Assembly: GCA_944324675.1 (NCBI GenBank)
Contig: CALUXE010000007.1
Span: forward strand, 1-64,000
DNA from: an uncultured Elusimicrobiales bacterium
GTDB lineage: Bacteria > Elusimicrobiota > Elusimicrobia > Elusimicrobiales > Elusimicrobiaceae
Length of the DNA: 64,000 nucleotides
Direction: 5' to 3'
The notes under the pieces were generated by a model. That model saw only the letters and a program-made list of their open reading frames with translations. It ran no database searches and was not told the DNA's origin. This document shows, piece after piece, positions 26,311 to 33,784 of this stretch (positions are counted from its first letter, which is position 1; the number at the start of each line of letters is the position of its first letter). Made by a program: the position numbers and the translations under genes.

Positions 26311-27513
26311 ATGAACCTTAATGATATCGTAAAAATACAGGACGTAAATTTAGATAATAAAACCGTTGTCGTCAGAGTGGATTACAATGTCCCTTTAAAA
26401 GACGGGAAAGTAGATAATCCCAAACGCATTACGGCTACGGAAAAAACGATAAAATATCTTTTAGGGAAAGGCTGCAAACTGGTATTGATAGCCCACTTGG
26501 GCAGGCCGAAGGGAAAGGTGGCGCCCGAGTTTTCTTTGGCGCCGGTAGCCCCGGAAGTTGAAAAAATTATGGGCGTGAAAGTGCATTTCGCCTCCGACTG
26601 CGTCGGCGAAGTAGCCGAAGAAGCGGTAAAGAACGCCAAGAACGGCGAGATCGTACTGCTTGAAAACCTCCGCTTCCACCCCGAAGAGGAAAAGAACGAT
26701 AAGGAATTCGCCAAGAAGTTAGCTAAACTCGGCGATTACTTCGTGCAAGAGGCTTTCGGCACCGTACACCGCGCGCATGCCTCCACCAGCGCCATAACCG
26801 AGTTTCTGCCCAGCGCGGCCGGTTTTCTGATACAGAAAGAAGTTGAATTTTTAGGCGGCGCCTTGGAAAATCCCGCCCGCCCGTTCGCCGCGATAATCGG
26901 CGGGGCGAAAGTTTCCGATAAGATAATGGTGCTCAACAATTTGCTGGATAAAGTTGATGTCTTGATAGTGGGCGGAGGTATGGCTTATACTTTCAATACC
27001 GCTTTAGGGTATAAAGTATCCAATTCCTTGCTTGAGGCCGATAAAATAGAAGAAGCCAAGAGCATTATGGCCAAAGCGAAAGAAAAGGGAGTGAAACTTT
27101 TGCTGCCCATCGATAATATCGCCGCCAAGGAATTTGCCGAGGGTGTAGAAACGGTAGTAACCGACAGCCCGAATATCCCCGAGGGTTTTATGGGTTTGGA
27201 CATCGGCCCCAAGACCATTAAACTTTTTGAAGACGCTTTAAGCGAATGCAAAACGATATTCTGGAACGGCCCCGTCGGCGTATTTGAAATGCCGACATAC
27301 GCCAAAGGCAGCTTTGCGATAGCGGAAACTCTGGTAAAATTGACGGAGAAAGGCGCGATCACGATAATCGGCGGCGGAGACAGCTTGAACGTATTAAAGA
27401 AGGCCAAGATATCTTCTTCCAAAGTATCGCACGCGTCTACGGGCGGCGGCGCGAGTATGGAATTTGTGGAAGGCAAGGAATTGCCCGGCCTTACGGCATT
27501 GCTTAAAAAATAA
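26311..27513 (+). CDS. pgk: Phosphoglycerate kinase
   Basis: Full-length PGK of 400 residues. The N-terminal substrate signature VVVRVDYNVPLKDG is at about 20-33, and LIAHLGRPKGK follows. The nucleotide domain includes GGAKVSDKI, GGGMAYTF, FWNGPVGVFE and the C-terminal GGGDSLNVL and STGGGASMEF. It transfers the acyl phosphate of 1,3-bisphosphoglycerate to ADP. It lies 84 bp after gapA, separated by the hairpin at 26239, and 19 bp before secG. GGGGAAA lies before the ATG as the ribosome-binding site. Confidence 0.97.
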   Translation: MNLNDIVKIQDVNLDNKTVVVRVDYNVPLKDGKVDNPKRITATEKTIKYLLGKGCKLVLIAHLGRPKGKVAPEFSLAPVAPEVEKIMGVKVHFASDCVGEVAEEAVKNAKNGEIVLLENLRFHPEEEKNDKEFAKKLAKLGDYFVQEAFGTVHRAHASTSAITEFLPSAAGFLIQKEVEFLGGALENPARPFAAIIGGAKVSDKIMVLNNLLDKVDVLIVGGGMAYTFNTALGYKVSNSLLEADKIEEAKSIMAKAKEKGVKLLLPIDNIAAKEFAEGVETVVTDSPNIPEGFMGLDIGPKTIKLFEDALSECKTIFWNGPVGVFEMPTYAKGSFAIAETLVKLTEKGAITIIGGGDSLNVLKKAKISSSKVSHASTGGGASMEFVEGKELPGLTALLKK

Positions 27514-27532
27514 TTAGGAGAGAAGAGATAAC

Positions 27533-27841
27533 ATGTACACAATAGCTTTAGTATTGCAGTGGGTAGCGTGCATATTGCTTATAATGCTGATATTGATGCA
27601 AAGCGGGAAGGGTTCCGCGGCCGGGATATTCGGCAGCTCAAACAGCGACAGCGTATTTGCGGGCCCTACGGCTACGACCTTTATAACAAAACTTACCGCC
27701 GCGGTTGCGTTGGTGATAATGATTACTTCGATATTTCTGACGGTTAATGTATCCAAACGCGGTATGAGTTCGGTCGTGGACAGCGTACAGATACCGGCAA
27801 GCGCCCCTGCGGCACCAGCCGATACGGCTCAAACCAAATAA
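27533..27841 (+). CDS. secG: Preprotein translocase subunit SecG
   Basis: Small membrane protein of 102 residues with two helices (about 3-21 and 54-76). The conserved cytoplasmic loop MQSGKGSAAGIFGSSNSDSVFAG marks it as SecG. It assists SecYEG in protein export. The placement after pgk is the conserved gap-pgk-tpi-secG arrangement of many bacteria, but tpiA is absent here. A terminator follows directly. Confidence 0.93.
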   Translation: MYTIALVLQWVACILLIMLILMQSGKGSAAGIFGSSNSDSVFAGPTATTFITKLTAAVALVIMITSIFLTVNVSKRGMSSVVDSVQIPASAPAAPADTAQTK

Positions 27842-27846
27842 GCTTT

Positions 27847-27873
27847 AAGCCCCGTCTTAAGACGGGGCTTTTT
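27847..27873 (+). terminator. Terminator of gapA-pgk-secG
   Basis: AAGCCCCGTC-TTAA-GACGGGGCTT followed by TTT, six bases after the secG stop. Confidence 0.9.
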
Positions 27874-27878
27874 ACTAT

Positions 27879-27945
27879 AGGACTAAAGACCCATTGTCGT
27901 TTGGGGCCAAAGTCTCTTGCAGGTAAACGGATAGTTTTTTAAAAT
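27879..27945 (+). promoter_or_regulatory. Shared-regulon promoter, strict copy (locus 4)
   Basis: A 38-bp operator with left half AGGACTAAAGACC and right half GGGGCCAAAGTCTC precedes -35 TTGCAG at 27917-27922. A 17-bp spacer and -10 TAAAAT at 27940-27945 follow. The operator begins only six bases after the secG terminator. Confidence 0.8.
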
Positions 27946-27979
27946 TTATATAAGGAAGTTAAATTTTACGGAGGAAACA

Positions 27980-28996
27980 ATGTTGAAAAAGCTTTTAGTC
28001 GCAATAATTTCAATGAATATCTGCTTTTCGGGTTTGGCGTACGCGCAGTATCAGCCACAAGAAGGATTGACCGAAGAAGCAGCGGAAATCTATATGAAGA
28101 CTATAGAAAAGAGAGAGGAAGGCTTGCCGGAATGGGTCGCTATAGGAGGCGGCGTAGGGGTTTTGCTTGCTTTAAGATATTCTGTTAAGAAAATAGCAGC
28201 CAATCCGGAGTTATCCCAGCGTTTTTTTGCTTCTATCGTTTCGTTTGACCCCCAAAACCCTGAAAGGACGTATAAGGCTTATCAGACTATTATGGAAGCG
28301 GCGGAAAAGAAAGCCGCTACCGAGTCGCAAAAAGCGGCAATAAGAGAGGCCGCCGCCAAAGAGGCTCAAGCCATGGCCAGATGGAAAGCGGCGATGCGTC
28401 ATAGCGGAAGGATAAAAGCCATTAGAAGAGCAAATTATTGGAAAGCTGTTATATCAAGAGTATTTGACGGATCTAGCAGCGTCAAGGAAGCTGTTTCTCA
28501 AATGAAAAGGGCCGAAAGTCTTTTGGCGGAACCGGTTACGAGCAATACCAACAAATTAGTCTCAAGAGTAAAGAAAGCCCGCGGCAAATTGGCAATACTG
28601 ACTATAGTGGGGGTTTTTATTTATTCGTATTTCCATGACAATAATAAAGAAGAAGCCGCGATAATCAATAATCGCGCGCCCTTGGAGAGGAAAATCAAAG
28701 AGTTGATGGAAAAGGATATAGACAGCCTTGCCCTTTACGTGTATAGTTTGACCGAAGAACAAAAAAGAGTGGCTTACAGCGTTTTGGCCCTCGACAACCC
28801 TGAAATTTTCGAAATTGTAAAACAGCAGGTAGACGAGGCTTTGTCGAAGGCTAATATAGAGCTTGCCAAAAAACTTTATGAGATTTCGGAAGACTATGAT
28901 AAAGAAGAGGACTTGCTGCAGAAGAAGAACGAGTTGATTGACAGCTTGCGCCAAAGCGAAGAAAACTTCGCGCCCGCCTGGAGTTTCGGCGAGTAG
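27980..28996 (+). CDS. Secreted/membrane protein of the paralogue family (member 3)
   Basis: Protein of 338 residues, the longest of the three close paralogues, function unknown. The first 24 residues are identical to member 2, including the signal peptide and AYAQYQPQ. A first membrane segment (about 52-68, WVAIGGGVGVLLALRYS) is followed by a roughly 120-residue insert rich in Ala, Lys and Glu (KAATESQKAAIREAAAKEA) that member 2 lacks and that is probably a long helix. The second membrane segment is near 202-216 (LAILTIVGVFIYSYF). The C-terminal domain repeats SLALYVYSLTEEQKRVAYSV, NPEIFEIVKQQVDEA and ends in DSLRQSEENFAPAWSFGE. It is monocistronic, with the shared promoter and shared terminator type. 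Confidence 0.75.
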   Translation: MLKKLLVAIISMNICFSGLAYAQYQPQEGLTEEAAEIYMKTIEKREEGLPEWVAIGGGVGVLLALRYSVKKIAANPELSQRFFASIVSFDPQNPERTYKAYQTIMEAAEKKAATESQKAAIREAAAKEAQAMARWKAAMRHSGRIKAIRRANYWKAVISRVFDGSSSVKEAVSQMKRAESLLAEPVTSNTNKLVSRVKKARGKLAILTIVGVFIYSYFHDNNKEEAAIINNRAPLERKIKELMEKDIDSLALYVYSLTEEQKRVAYSVLALDNPEIFEIVKQQVDEALSKANIELAKKLYEISEDYDKEEDLLQKKNELIDSLRQSEENFAPAWSFGE

Positions 28997-29023
28997 GAAA
29001 GGGAATATTAAAATAATTTAAGC

Positions 29024-29060
29024 AAAGAGGCGGGCGCGGAAAAGGCGCCCGCCTCTTTAT
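29024..29060 (+). terminator. Terminator of family member 3
   Basis: AAAGAGGCGGGCGC/GCGCCCGCCTCTTT stem of 14 bp. The outer arm is the same as at the terminators of members 2, 4 and 5. Confidence 0.9.
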
Positions 29061-29111
29061 TGTAAAGAGATGGACGTGGGATGAGCATCAGTTGGTTGTA
29101 GGAGGTTTTTT

Positions 29112-29178
29112 GTATGGAAGGGATTACTTTTATCTTTAGTTGCTTTCGGTTTAAATGAGTGCATGGGTCTAAGGCCCT
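29112..29178 (+). repeat. Duplicated spacer, copy 2
   Basis: Matches 23836-23900 with scattered substitutions and runs into the operator of the next regulon promoter. It marks a past segmental duplication or recombination between the paralogue loci. Confidence 0.7.
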
Positions 29179-29231
29179 ATGATAGGGTGGGGCCAAAGAC
29201 TCTTGCGGGTAAAAGGATACTTTCTTAGAAT
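29165..29231 (+). promoter_or_regulatory. Shared-regulon promoter, strict copy (locus 5)
   Basis: The most symmetrical operator: left half GGGTCTAAGGCCC and right half GGGGCCAAAGACTC, whose complement reads GAGTCTTTGGCCCC. The -35 is TTGCGG at 29203-29208, then 17 bp and -10 TAGAAT at 29226-29231. The gene starts at 29267. Confidence 0.82.
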
Positions 29232-29266
29232 TTATATAAGGAAGTTTAGCCGCAACGGAGGAAACA

Positions 29267-29980
29267 ATGTTTAAAAAATTGATAGTCGCGATAATTTCAC
29301 TGAATATCTGCTTTTCGGGTTTGGCGTACGCGCAGCACCATCCGCAAGAAGATTTGACTGTTGAGGAAGTGGAAGAATATATAAATAGTGCAGAGAATAG
29401 AGAAAAAGCCTTGCCGAAGGAGTTTGCTATTGGCGGCACTTTGGCGGTTTTGCTCGCTTTAGACCTTTCTGTAAAAAAAATGCTAGCCAATCCGGGATTG
29501 GGCAGAGTTTACCTTGAGTTGTTTATGAATCCCGAAGAAAGAAAAACGGGGGCTAAGATGTTAGGGGATCTGAGAAAAGAAATAATGATGTTGCTGAAGT
29601 GGACGTCTATACTGAAGGACCATTATCGGAGCAAAAAAGCAATAGAGATAAACAACAATCGTGTTTTTTGGGAGCACGAAATTAAGGAAATGATTAAAAA
29701 GAATAAAGATGTACTGGCCCTATACGTGTACGGTTTGCCTCGGGAAGAAAGGAAAGTGGCTTACAGCATTTTGGCCGGCCAGCCCGAAATTTTTGAAATT
29801 ATAAAGCAGCAGGTAGAGGCGGCTTTATCAGAGGATAATATAGAGCTTGCCAAAAAAGTTTATGAGATTTCAGAAGACTCGGAGAAAGAGGAAGATCTGC
29901 TGCAGAAGAAGAACGAGTTGATTGACAGCTTGCGCCAAAGCGAAGAAAACTTCGCGCCCGCCTGGAGTTTCGGCGAGTAG
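29267..29980 (+). CDS. Secreted/membrane protein of the paralogue family (member 4), second membrane span lost
   Basis: Protein of 237 residues, function unknown. The signal peptide is nearly identical to members 2 and 3 (LIVAIISLNICFSGLAYAQ). A first membrane segment follows (about 46-62, FAIGGTLAVLLALDLSV). The second membrane segment of its sisters is replaced by a polar, helical stretch (LRKEIMMLLKWTSILKDHYR). The C-terminal domain is retained: VLALYVYGLPREERKVAYSI, QPEIFEIIKQQVEAA, tail ending FAPAWSFGE. If the single span inserts after signal cleavage, its C-domain would face the cytoplasm, opposite to members 2 and 3. That topology is inference. Confidence 0.73.
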   Translation: MFKKLIVAIISLNICFSGLAYAQHHPQEDLTVEEVEEYINSAENREKALPKEFAIGGTLAVLLALDLSVKKMLANPGLGRVYLELFMNPEERKTGAKMLGDLRKEIMMLLKWTSILKDHYRSKKAIEINNNRVFWEHEIKEMIKKNKDVLALYVYGLPREERKVAYSILAGQPEIFEIIKQQVEAALSEDNIELAKKVYEISEDSEKEEDLLQKKNELIDSLRQSEENFAPAWSFGE

Positions 29981-30007
29981 GAAAGGAAGTATTTAAATAA
30001 TTTAAGC

Positions 30008-30040
30008 AAAGAGGCGGGCTTTAAAAAGCCCGCCTCCTAG
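30008..30040 (+). terminator. Terminator of family member 4
   Basis: AAAGAGGCGGGCTTT/AAAGCCCGCCTC stem. The T-tract is decayed (CTAG) compared with the sister copies, so read-through is possible. Confidence 0.75.
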
Positions 30041-30119
30041 TTGGGAAGGGTATATTTGTTGATATTTTCCAGAAGGATTTTCGCTATAAGGATTAAATCC
30101 GAGTTGCTTTAATTGGAGT

Positions 30120-30186
30120 ATATGGCGTGGATGCAAAGACTTATGGGGGATGGCTCTTTGGTTTGAAGGGTTTTCTTCCGTAGGAT
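30120..30186 (+). promoter_or_regulatory. Shared-regulon promoter, degenerate copy (locus 6)
   Basis: The core is retained as TTGGTT at 30158-30163, a 17-bp spacer and TAGGAT at 30181-30186, in the same position as at sister genes. The operator is eroded to fragments such as CAAAGACTTATGGGG and GGCTC, so regulation may be lost. Confidence 0.5.
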
Positions 30187-30217
30187 AAAAGATTGGCGAA
30201 AGCACAGAGGAGTTGCC

Positions 30218-31081
30218 ATGTTGAAGAGGGTAGTGTCATTATTTATTGTGCTAAATATAATTTGGGTATCGTTTTCGGCGGAGTTGTTTGCTCAAGAACG
30301 GACAATTAGCGAAGTTGACGTGGATATGTTATTTGCCCAGCTGCCTGACAATTTGCAAACTGAAAAAGACTCGCCTATTGGAATCACGGCCGCGGGTTTG
30401 CTTATAGGCGGATATTTGTACTTGGTAGCGGACGGCTATATATGTGAGAAGCAAATGCTCAAGAAAGAGGACGATATCATAAAATGGATGACACACAAAA
30501 TGTCCGATGAAGAATGGTATCATTTCCTCAACACCCATTTTTCAGATATTAGGAAGTATATAATCTATAGAAGCCAGCCGAAAGAAACAAGACTTGCTTT
30601 TGCTGATAAAATAATAGGGCTACGTTGCGCTAAAAGGGGAGCGGTCATCTTATTGCTTATAGCAGCAGTGATAGGGGTGGAATACCTTCTAACGTCTCAA
30701 GATAAAAACACATGCGAATTATTGCCCCTGTCGTCCGATAGGGTTGAAATAAAACGTATTTTGATAACTACCGCGCGCGAACATCCGGAAGCTTTCGCTT
30801 TGTCGGCTTATTTAATTCCTAATAGGAGACTTGTTTGTTCTATAATATCGGAAGACGAAGAATTATACGACTTGCTTAAATCCCAGGTGGAATTTGCGTT
30901 ATCTAAAGAGAACAAGGAATTCACCTATTATCTTTTGAAAGCCACGCAAGAAGGTGGGGAAAAGCGAAAAGAAGACTTGTTAAAACAAGATTTGAAGTTA
31001 GATGCTCAATGGTTTAAGAATAATTGGAAAAGCAAGTATGATCTATCCAATTCTCTAAGCGATTCACTATACTGGAAATGA
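30218..31081 (+). CDS. Secreted/membrane protein, divergent relative of the paralogue family (member 5)
   Basis: Protein of 287 residues, function unknown. The signal peptide (MLKRVVSLFIVLNIIWVSF to LFAQ, about 27) is followed by a first membrane segment (about 51-68, PIGITAAGLLIGGYLYLVA), a soluble stretch and a second span (about 140-154, AVILLLIAAVIGVEYLL). The C-terminal domain keeps the family layout with changed residues: AFALSAYLIPNRRLVCSI, DEELYDLLKSQVEFALSKEN. The tail differs from the FAPAWSFGE ending. Shared layout, adjacent position, -10/-35 core and terminator type support common ancestry. Overall sequence identity is low, so homology should be tested by profile search. Confidence 0.62.
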   Translation: MLKRVVSLFIVLNIIWVSFSAELFAQERTISEVDVDMLFAQLPDNLQTEKDSPIGITAAGLLIGGYLYLVADGYICEKQMLKKEDDIIKWMTHKMSDEEWYHFLNTHFSDIRKYIIYRSQPKETRLAFADKIIGLRCAKRGAVILLLIAAVIGVEYLLTSQDKNTCELLPLSSDRVEIKRILITTAREHPEAFALSAYLIPNRRLVCSIISEDEELYDLLKSQVEFALSKENKEFTYYLLKATQEGGEKRKEDLLKQDLKLDAQWFKNNWKSKYDLSNSLSDSLYWK

Positions 31082-31099
31082 GGGGCGAGAAATTTAAGC

Positions 31100-31135
31100 A
31101 AAGAGGCGGGCGCGGAAAAGGCGCCCGCTTCTTTA
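31100..31135 (+). terminator. Terminator of family member 5
   Basis: AAGAGGCGGGCGC/GCGCCCGCTTCTT stem preceded by AATTTAAGCA, as at members 2-4, although the coding sequence upstream is divergent. Confidence 0.85.
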
Positions 31136-31176
31136 ATTTGAAATCTTCAGCTGAGCGGTCGAAAAAATTTGTTTTG

Positions 31177-32040
31177 TTAAAATTCCAAGTCTACTATCGG
31201 ATAATTCTTGGCGTTTTTGTAATTAAAGTGCCACCATTCTTTGCGTATGGTGGTAAAGCCGGCTTTTCTCATTACTTTTTGCAGGGCGGAACGGTTTCTT
31301 ATAGCCTCTGGGGATATCCCCTCTTTAGCGTAGGCGTAGGCGTTTTCGGAGAAGTCGTCAAAAGGGGTGGGGGTTGGCAAGGGGTAGCCCTGTTGATCGC
31401 AAGGGCCCAAGTCTACGGCGGTACCCCTGTTATGGTTAGATCCGGTTTTGGGATTGGCGACTTGCCCGGGTACTGGGTGAATATCCCACAGAGCCTGCTG
31501 GGCCGAAAGCGGTCTGTAACAATCATATAAGCAGAGGTAGAAAGGAGTTTCTTCCTGCGTGGCGTATTGAGCGGCTTTGGTTAAAGCGTCTGCGGTGTCT
31601 TTTTGGAGATAGCATTTGTCAGATGTATACAATTTTTTGCCGGCGAAGTTGTTTTCCGTAGCGTAACGGATATCCAAAAAGAGTTTTACCGGCAAAGATT
31701 CCACATTTACAAGGCCTTTTTCCTTAAAAATTTTGTCTCTTTTCTCTTGTTCCAGTCTGATTTGTTCCGCCTTAGCGCGGGCTTGTTCTTGGGCGAGGCG
31801 TTCTTGCTCCTGTTTTATTTTGAGTTTTTCTTCCTCTTGGGGCGATATTTGTTTGGTGGCGATTTGGGTAAGCTGCTTTAAATTTGGGGCATACCTCTCA
31901 AGTTTCAGCTCGGCGAAGAAATCCGACAGGCGGGCTGGGGCAGAGCCTGTCGGTTTAATATTAGTGTATTCTTGGGTCAGATACAAGCCGACGATGAAAA
32001 CCGCTATAAAAAGCACAAGATAAACGCTATACTTGCTCAT
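31177..32040 (-). CDS. Membrane-anchored D-Ala-D-Ala dipeptidase (VanX/DdpX, peptidase M15D)
   Basis: Protein of 287 residues. An N-terminal membrane anchor (about 4-22) is followed by a charged coiled coil (about 70-108, repeats of EQERLAQEQARAKAEQ) and then a VanX-type zinc peptidase domain. The metal-binding motif SNHNRGTAVDLG and the EWWHF motif with catalytic Glu and zinc His are both present, along with FLDIRYATENNFAGKKLY and CYRPLSAQQALW. It likely cleaves D-Ala-D-Ala or related dipeptides in the periplasm for peptidoglycan recycling. No vanA, vanH or regulator genes are nearby, so it is not a resistance cluster. It converges on family member 5. Confidence 0.88.
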   Translation of the reverse strand: MSKYSVYLVLFIAVFIVGLYLTQEYTNIKPTGSAPARLSDFFAELKLERYAPNLKQLTQIATKQISPQEEEKLKIKQEQERLAQEQARAKAEQIRLEQEKRDKIFKEKGLVNVESLPVKLFLDIRYATENNFAGKKLYTSDKCYLQKDTADALTKAAQYATQEETPFYLCLYDCYRPLSAQQALWDIHPVPGQVANPKTGSNHNRGTAVDLGPCDQQGYPLPTPTPFDDFSENAYAYAKEGISPEAIRNRSALQKVMRKAGFTTIRKEWWHFNYKNAKNYPIVDLEF

Positions 32041-32120
32041 AATTACATAAATGATAATATTTTTATTATTTCAAGACAAGGTTTTTACTTGCCGTCGTTA
32101 AAATTAAGGTCTGGGCAAAT

Positions 32121-32149
32121 TTGTAAGAAACGCTCGTAAATAGTAAAAT
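32121..32149 (+). promoter_or_regulatory. Promoter of the acyl-CoA synthetase gene, probably leaderless
   Basis: TTGTAA at 32121-32126, a 17-bp spacer and TAAAAT at 32144-32149. The ATG at 32156 is six bases after the -10 and there is no Shine-Dalgarno sequence. Transcription would start at the start codon. Confidence 0.65.
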
Positions 32150-32155
32150 ATATAT

Positions 32156-33784
32156 ATGCAAATCAATTCAACAGATCTGTATACCGCGCTTACTTCAAGC
32201 GCGTACAAAAGGCCTGAGGCTACCGCTATAGTATATAACGGCAAGCATTGGTCTTACCACGAGCTCCTCATGAAGGTAGACCGTACTGCCGATATGTTTT
32301 GGGAACACGGCATAAGAAAGAACGATAAAGTAGCCGTAGCGATGCGCAACTCGGTGGAAGTGGTAATTACCAATTACGCGCTTTTCAAAATAGGCGCGGT
32401 AAGCGTACCGATAAACTTTATGGTTTCCAAGGCGGAAGAGTTGAAGTTTATCTTGTCGGACTCGCGTGCAAAGGCGGTGGTTACGCAGGCGGAATTTCTG
32501 CGGCATTATGCCCCGATAAAGAAGGATATCCCCGAACTTAAATATATATTTTCTGTTGATGAGATTCAGTCAAGCGTAGCCAAACTTGAAGATAAAGACA
32601 TAAAACTTTTTTGGCCGGCGGTGGAAAGCAGCCAGTTTAATCCCCAAACATTAAACGTGCGTCCGTTTTATGAAGATTTGGCGATGATTTTATATACATC
32701 GGGCACGACGGGCCTGCCCAAAGGCGTTATGCTTACGCATAAGAATATAATGTCGGACGTGTATTCTACGGTACTCTCGTTTAAAATAACGGAAGACGAT
32801 GTTTTCTTATGTATTTTGCCCCTTTTCCATACTTTGGCTTGGACGGCGAATATAGTCCTGCCTATTACTTTGGGGCTCAAGGTGGTGGTGATGGCCAATA
32901 TTACGCCCGCTTCCGCGTGGCTGCATCTTATGGGCAAAGAACGCGTGACTTTAATGATAGCCGTTCCGCAGCTTTACAGCGTTTTGGCCAAGGAGGCCAA
33001 GGGCTTGAAAAAGCTCTATTTGCAATATTGGGCCTTTAGAAAAGTACGCTTTTGCATATCGGGGGCGGCGCCTCTTAACAAAGAGACTCAGGCCCATTTC
33101 GAAAAGCAGCTCGACCTGCCGATACTGGAAGGCTACGGCTTGACGGAAACCAGCCCTATAGTCAGCGTAAACACCGAACAGAACAGAAAGGCGGGCTCCG
33201 TCGGAATCAATCTGCCTTACGTAAAGATTAGAATAACCGATGACGACGGCAACGAATTGCCCAGAAATACAGAAGGCGAGATATGCGTAAAGGGCGATAA
33301 TGTTTTCCACGGATATTACAACAATCCGCAAGCATCGGCCGACGCTTTTGATAAAGACGGCTGGTTTAAGACGGGCGATATCGGCGTGATAGACAATGAA
33401 GGATTCTTGTTTATACGCGATAGAAAGAAAGACATGATAATTATCAAAGGGCTGAAGGTGTTTTCCGCGCAGGTTGAACACGTGATAAACGAATATCCCG
33501 GCATAGAGGAATGCGCGGTTGTCGGCGTACCTGACGGACACGGCGGGGAATTTATCAAACTGTACGCGGTTAAAAAGACGGGTGTGGACTTTAACGAGGC
33601 TGATTTTAGGAAATTCCTAAGAAACAGCTTGGATAACTATAAACGCCCAAGAGACGTTGAATTTATGGACGAACTGCCCAAGAACTCGCTTAGAAAGATA
33701 TTGAAGAAAGACCTCCGCCGTATGGCCGTTGAGAAGTTAAAACAACAGGAAGAGGCCGCTCGTTCGTCCGCGGGCATAGAATGA
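32156..33784 (+). CDS. AMP-dependent fatty acyl-CoA synthetase
   Basis: ANL-superfamily enzyme of 542 residues. The phosphate-binding loop LYTSGTTGLPKGVML is at about 179-193. GYGLTETSP is near 327 and the hinge GWFKTGDIGVIDNEGFLFI near 401. The C-terminal catalytic-lysine region KNSLRKILKKDLR closes the domain. It activates a carboxylic acid, probably a long-chain fatty acid, to its acyl-AMP and CoA thioester for membrane lipid synthesis. Chain length cannot be told from sequence. It overlaps the following CCA-adding enzyme gene by four bases (ATGA), and both are read from the promoter at 32121. Confidence 0.85.
   Translation: MQINSTDLYTALTSSAYKRPEATAIVYNGKHWSYHELLMKVDRTADMFWEHGIRKNDKVAVAMRNSVEVVITNYALFKIGAVSVPINFMVSKAEELKFILSDSRAKAVVTQAEFLRHYAPIKKDIPELKYIFSVDEIQSSVAKLEDKDIKLFWPAVESSQFNPQTLNVRPFYEDLAMILYTSGTTGLPKGVMLTHKNIMSDVYSTVLSFKITEDDVFLCILPLFHTLAWTANIVLPITLGLKVVVMANITPASAWLHLMGKERVTLMIAVPQLYSVLAKEAKGLKKLYLQYWAFRKVRFCISGAAPLNKETQAHFEKQLDLPILEGYGLTETSPIVSVNTEQNRKAGSVGINLPYVKIRITDDDGNELPRNTEGEICVKGDNVFHGYYNNPQASADAFDKDGWFKTGDIGVIDNEGFLFIRDRKKDMIIIKGLKVFSAQVEHVINEYPGIEECAVVGVPDGHGGEFIKLYAVKKTGVDFNEADFRKFLRNSLDNYKRPRDVEFMDELPKNSLRKILKKDLRRMAVEKLKQQEEAARSSAGIE

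Noticed and set aside
31177-32040. VanX-like gene as part of a vancomycin-resistance cluster
   Set aside because: No VanA-type ligase, VanH dehydrogenase or VanRS genes are nearby, and the protein has its own membrane anchor. Peptidoglycan recycling is more likely.
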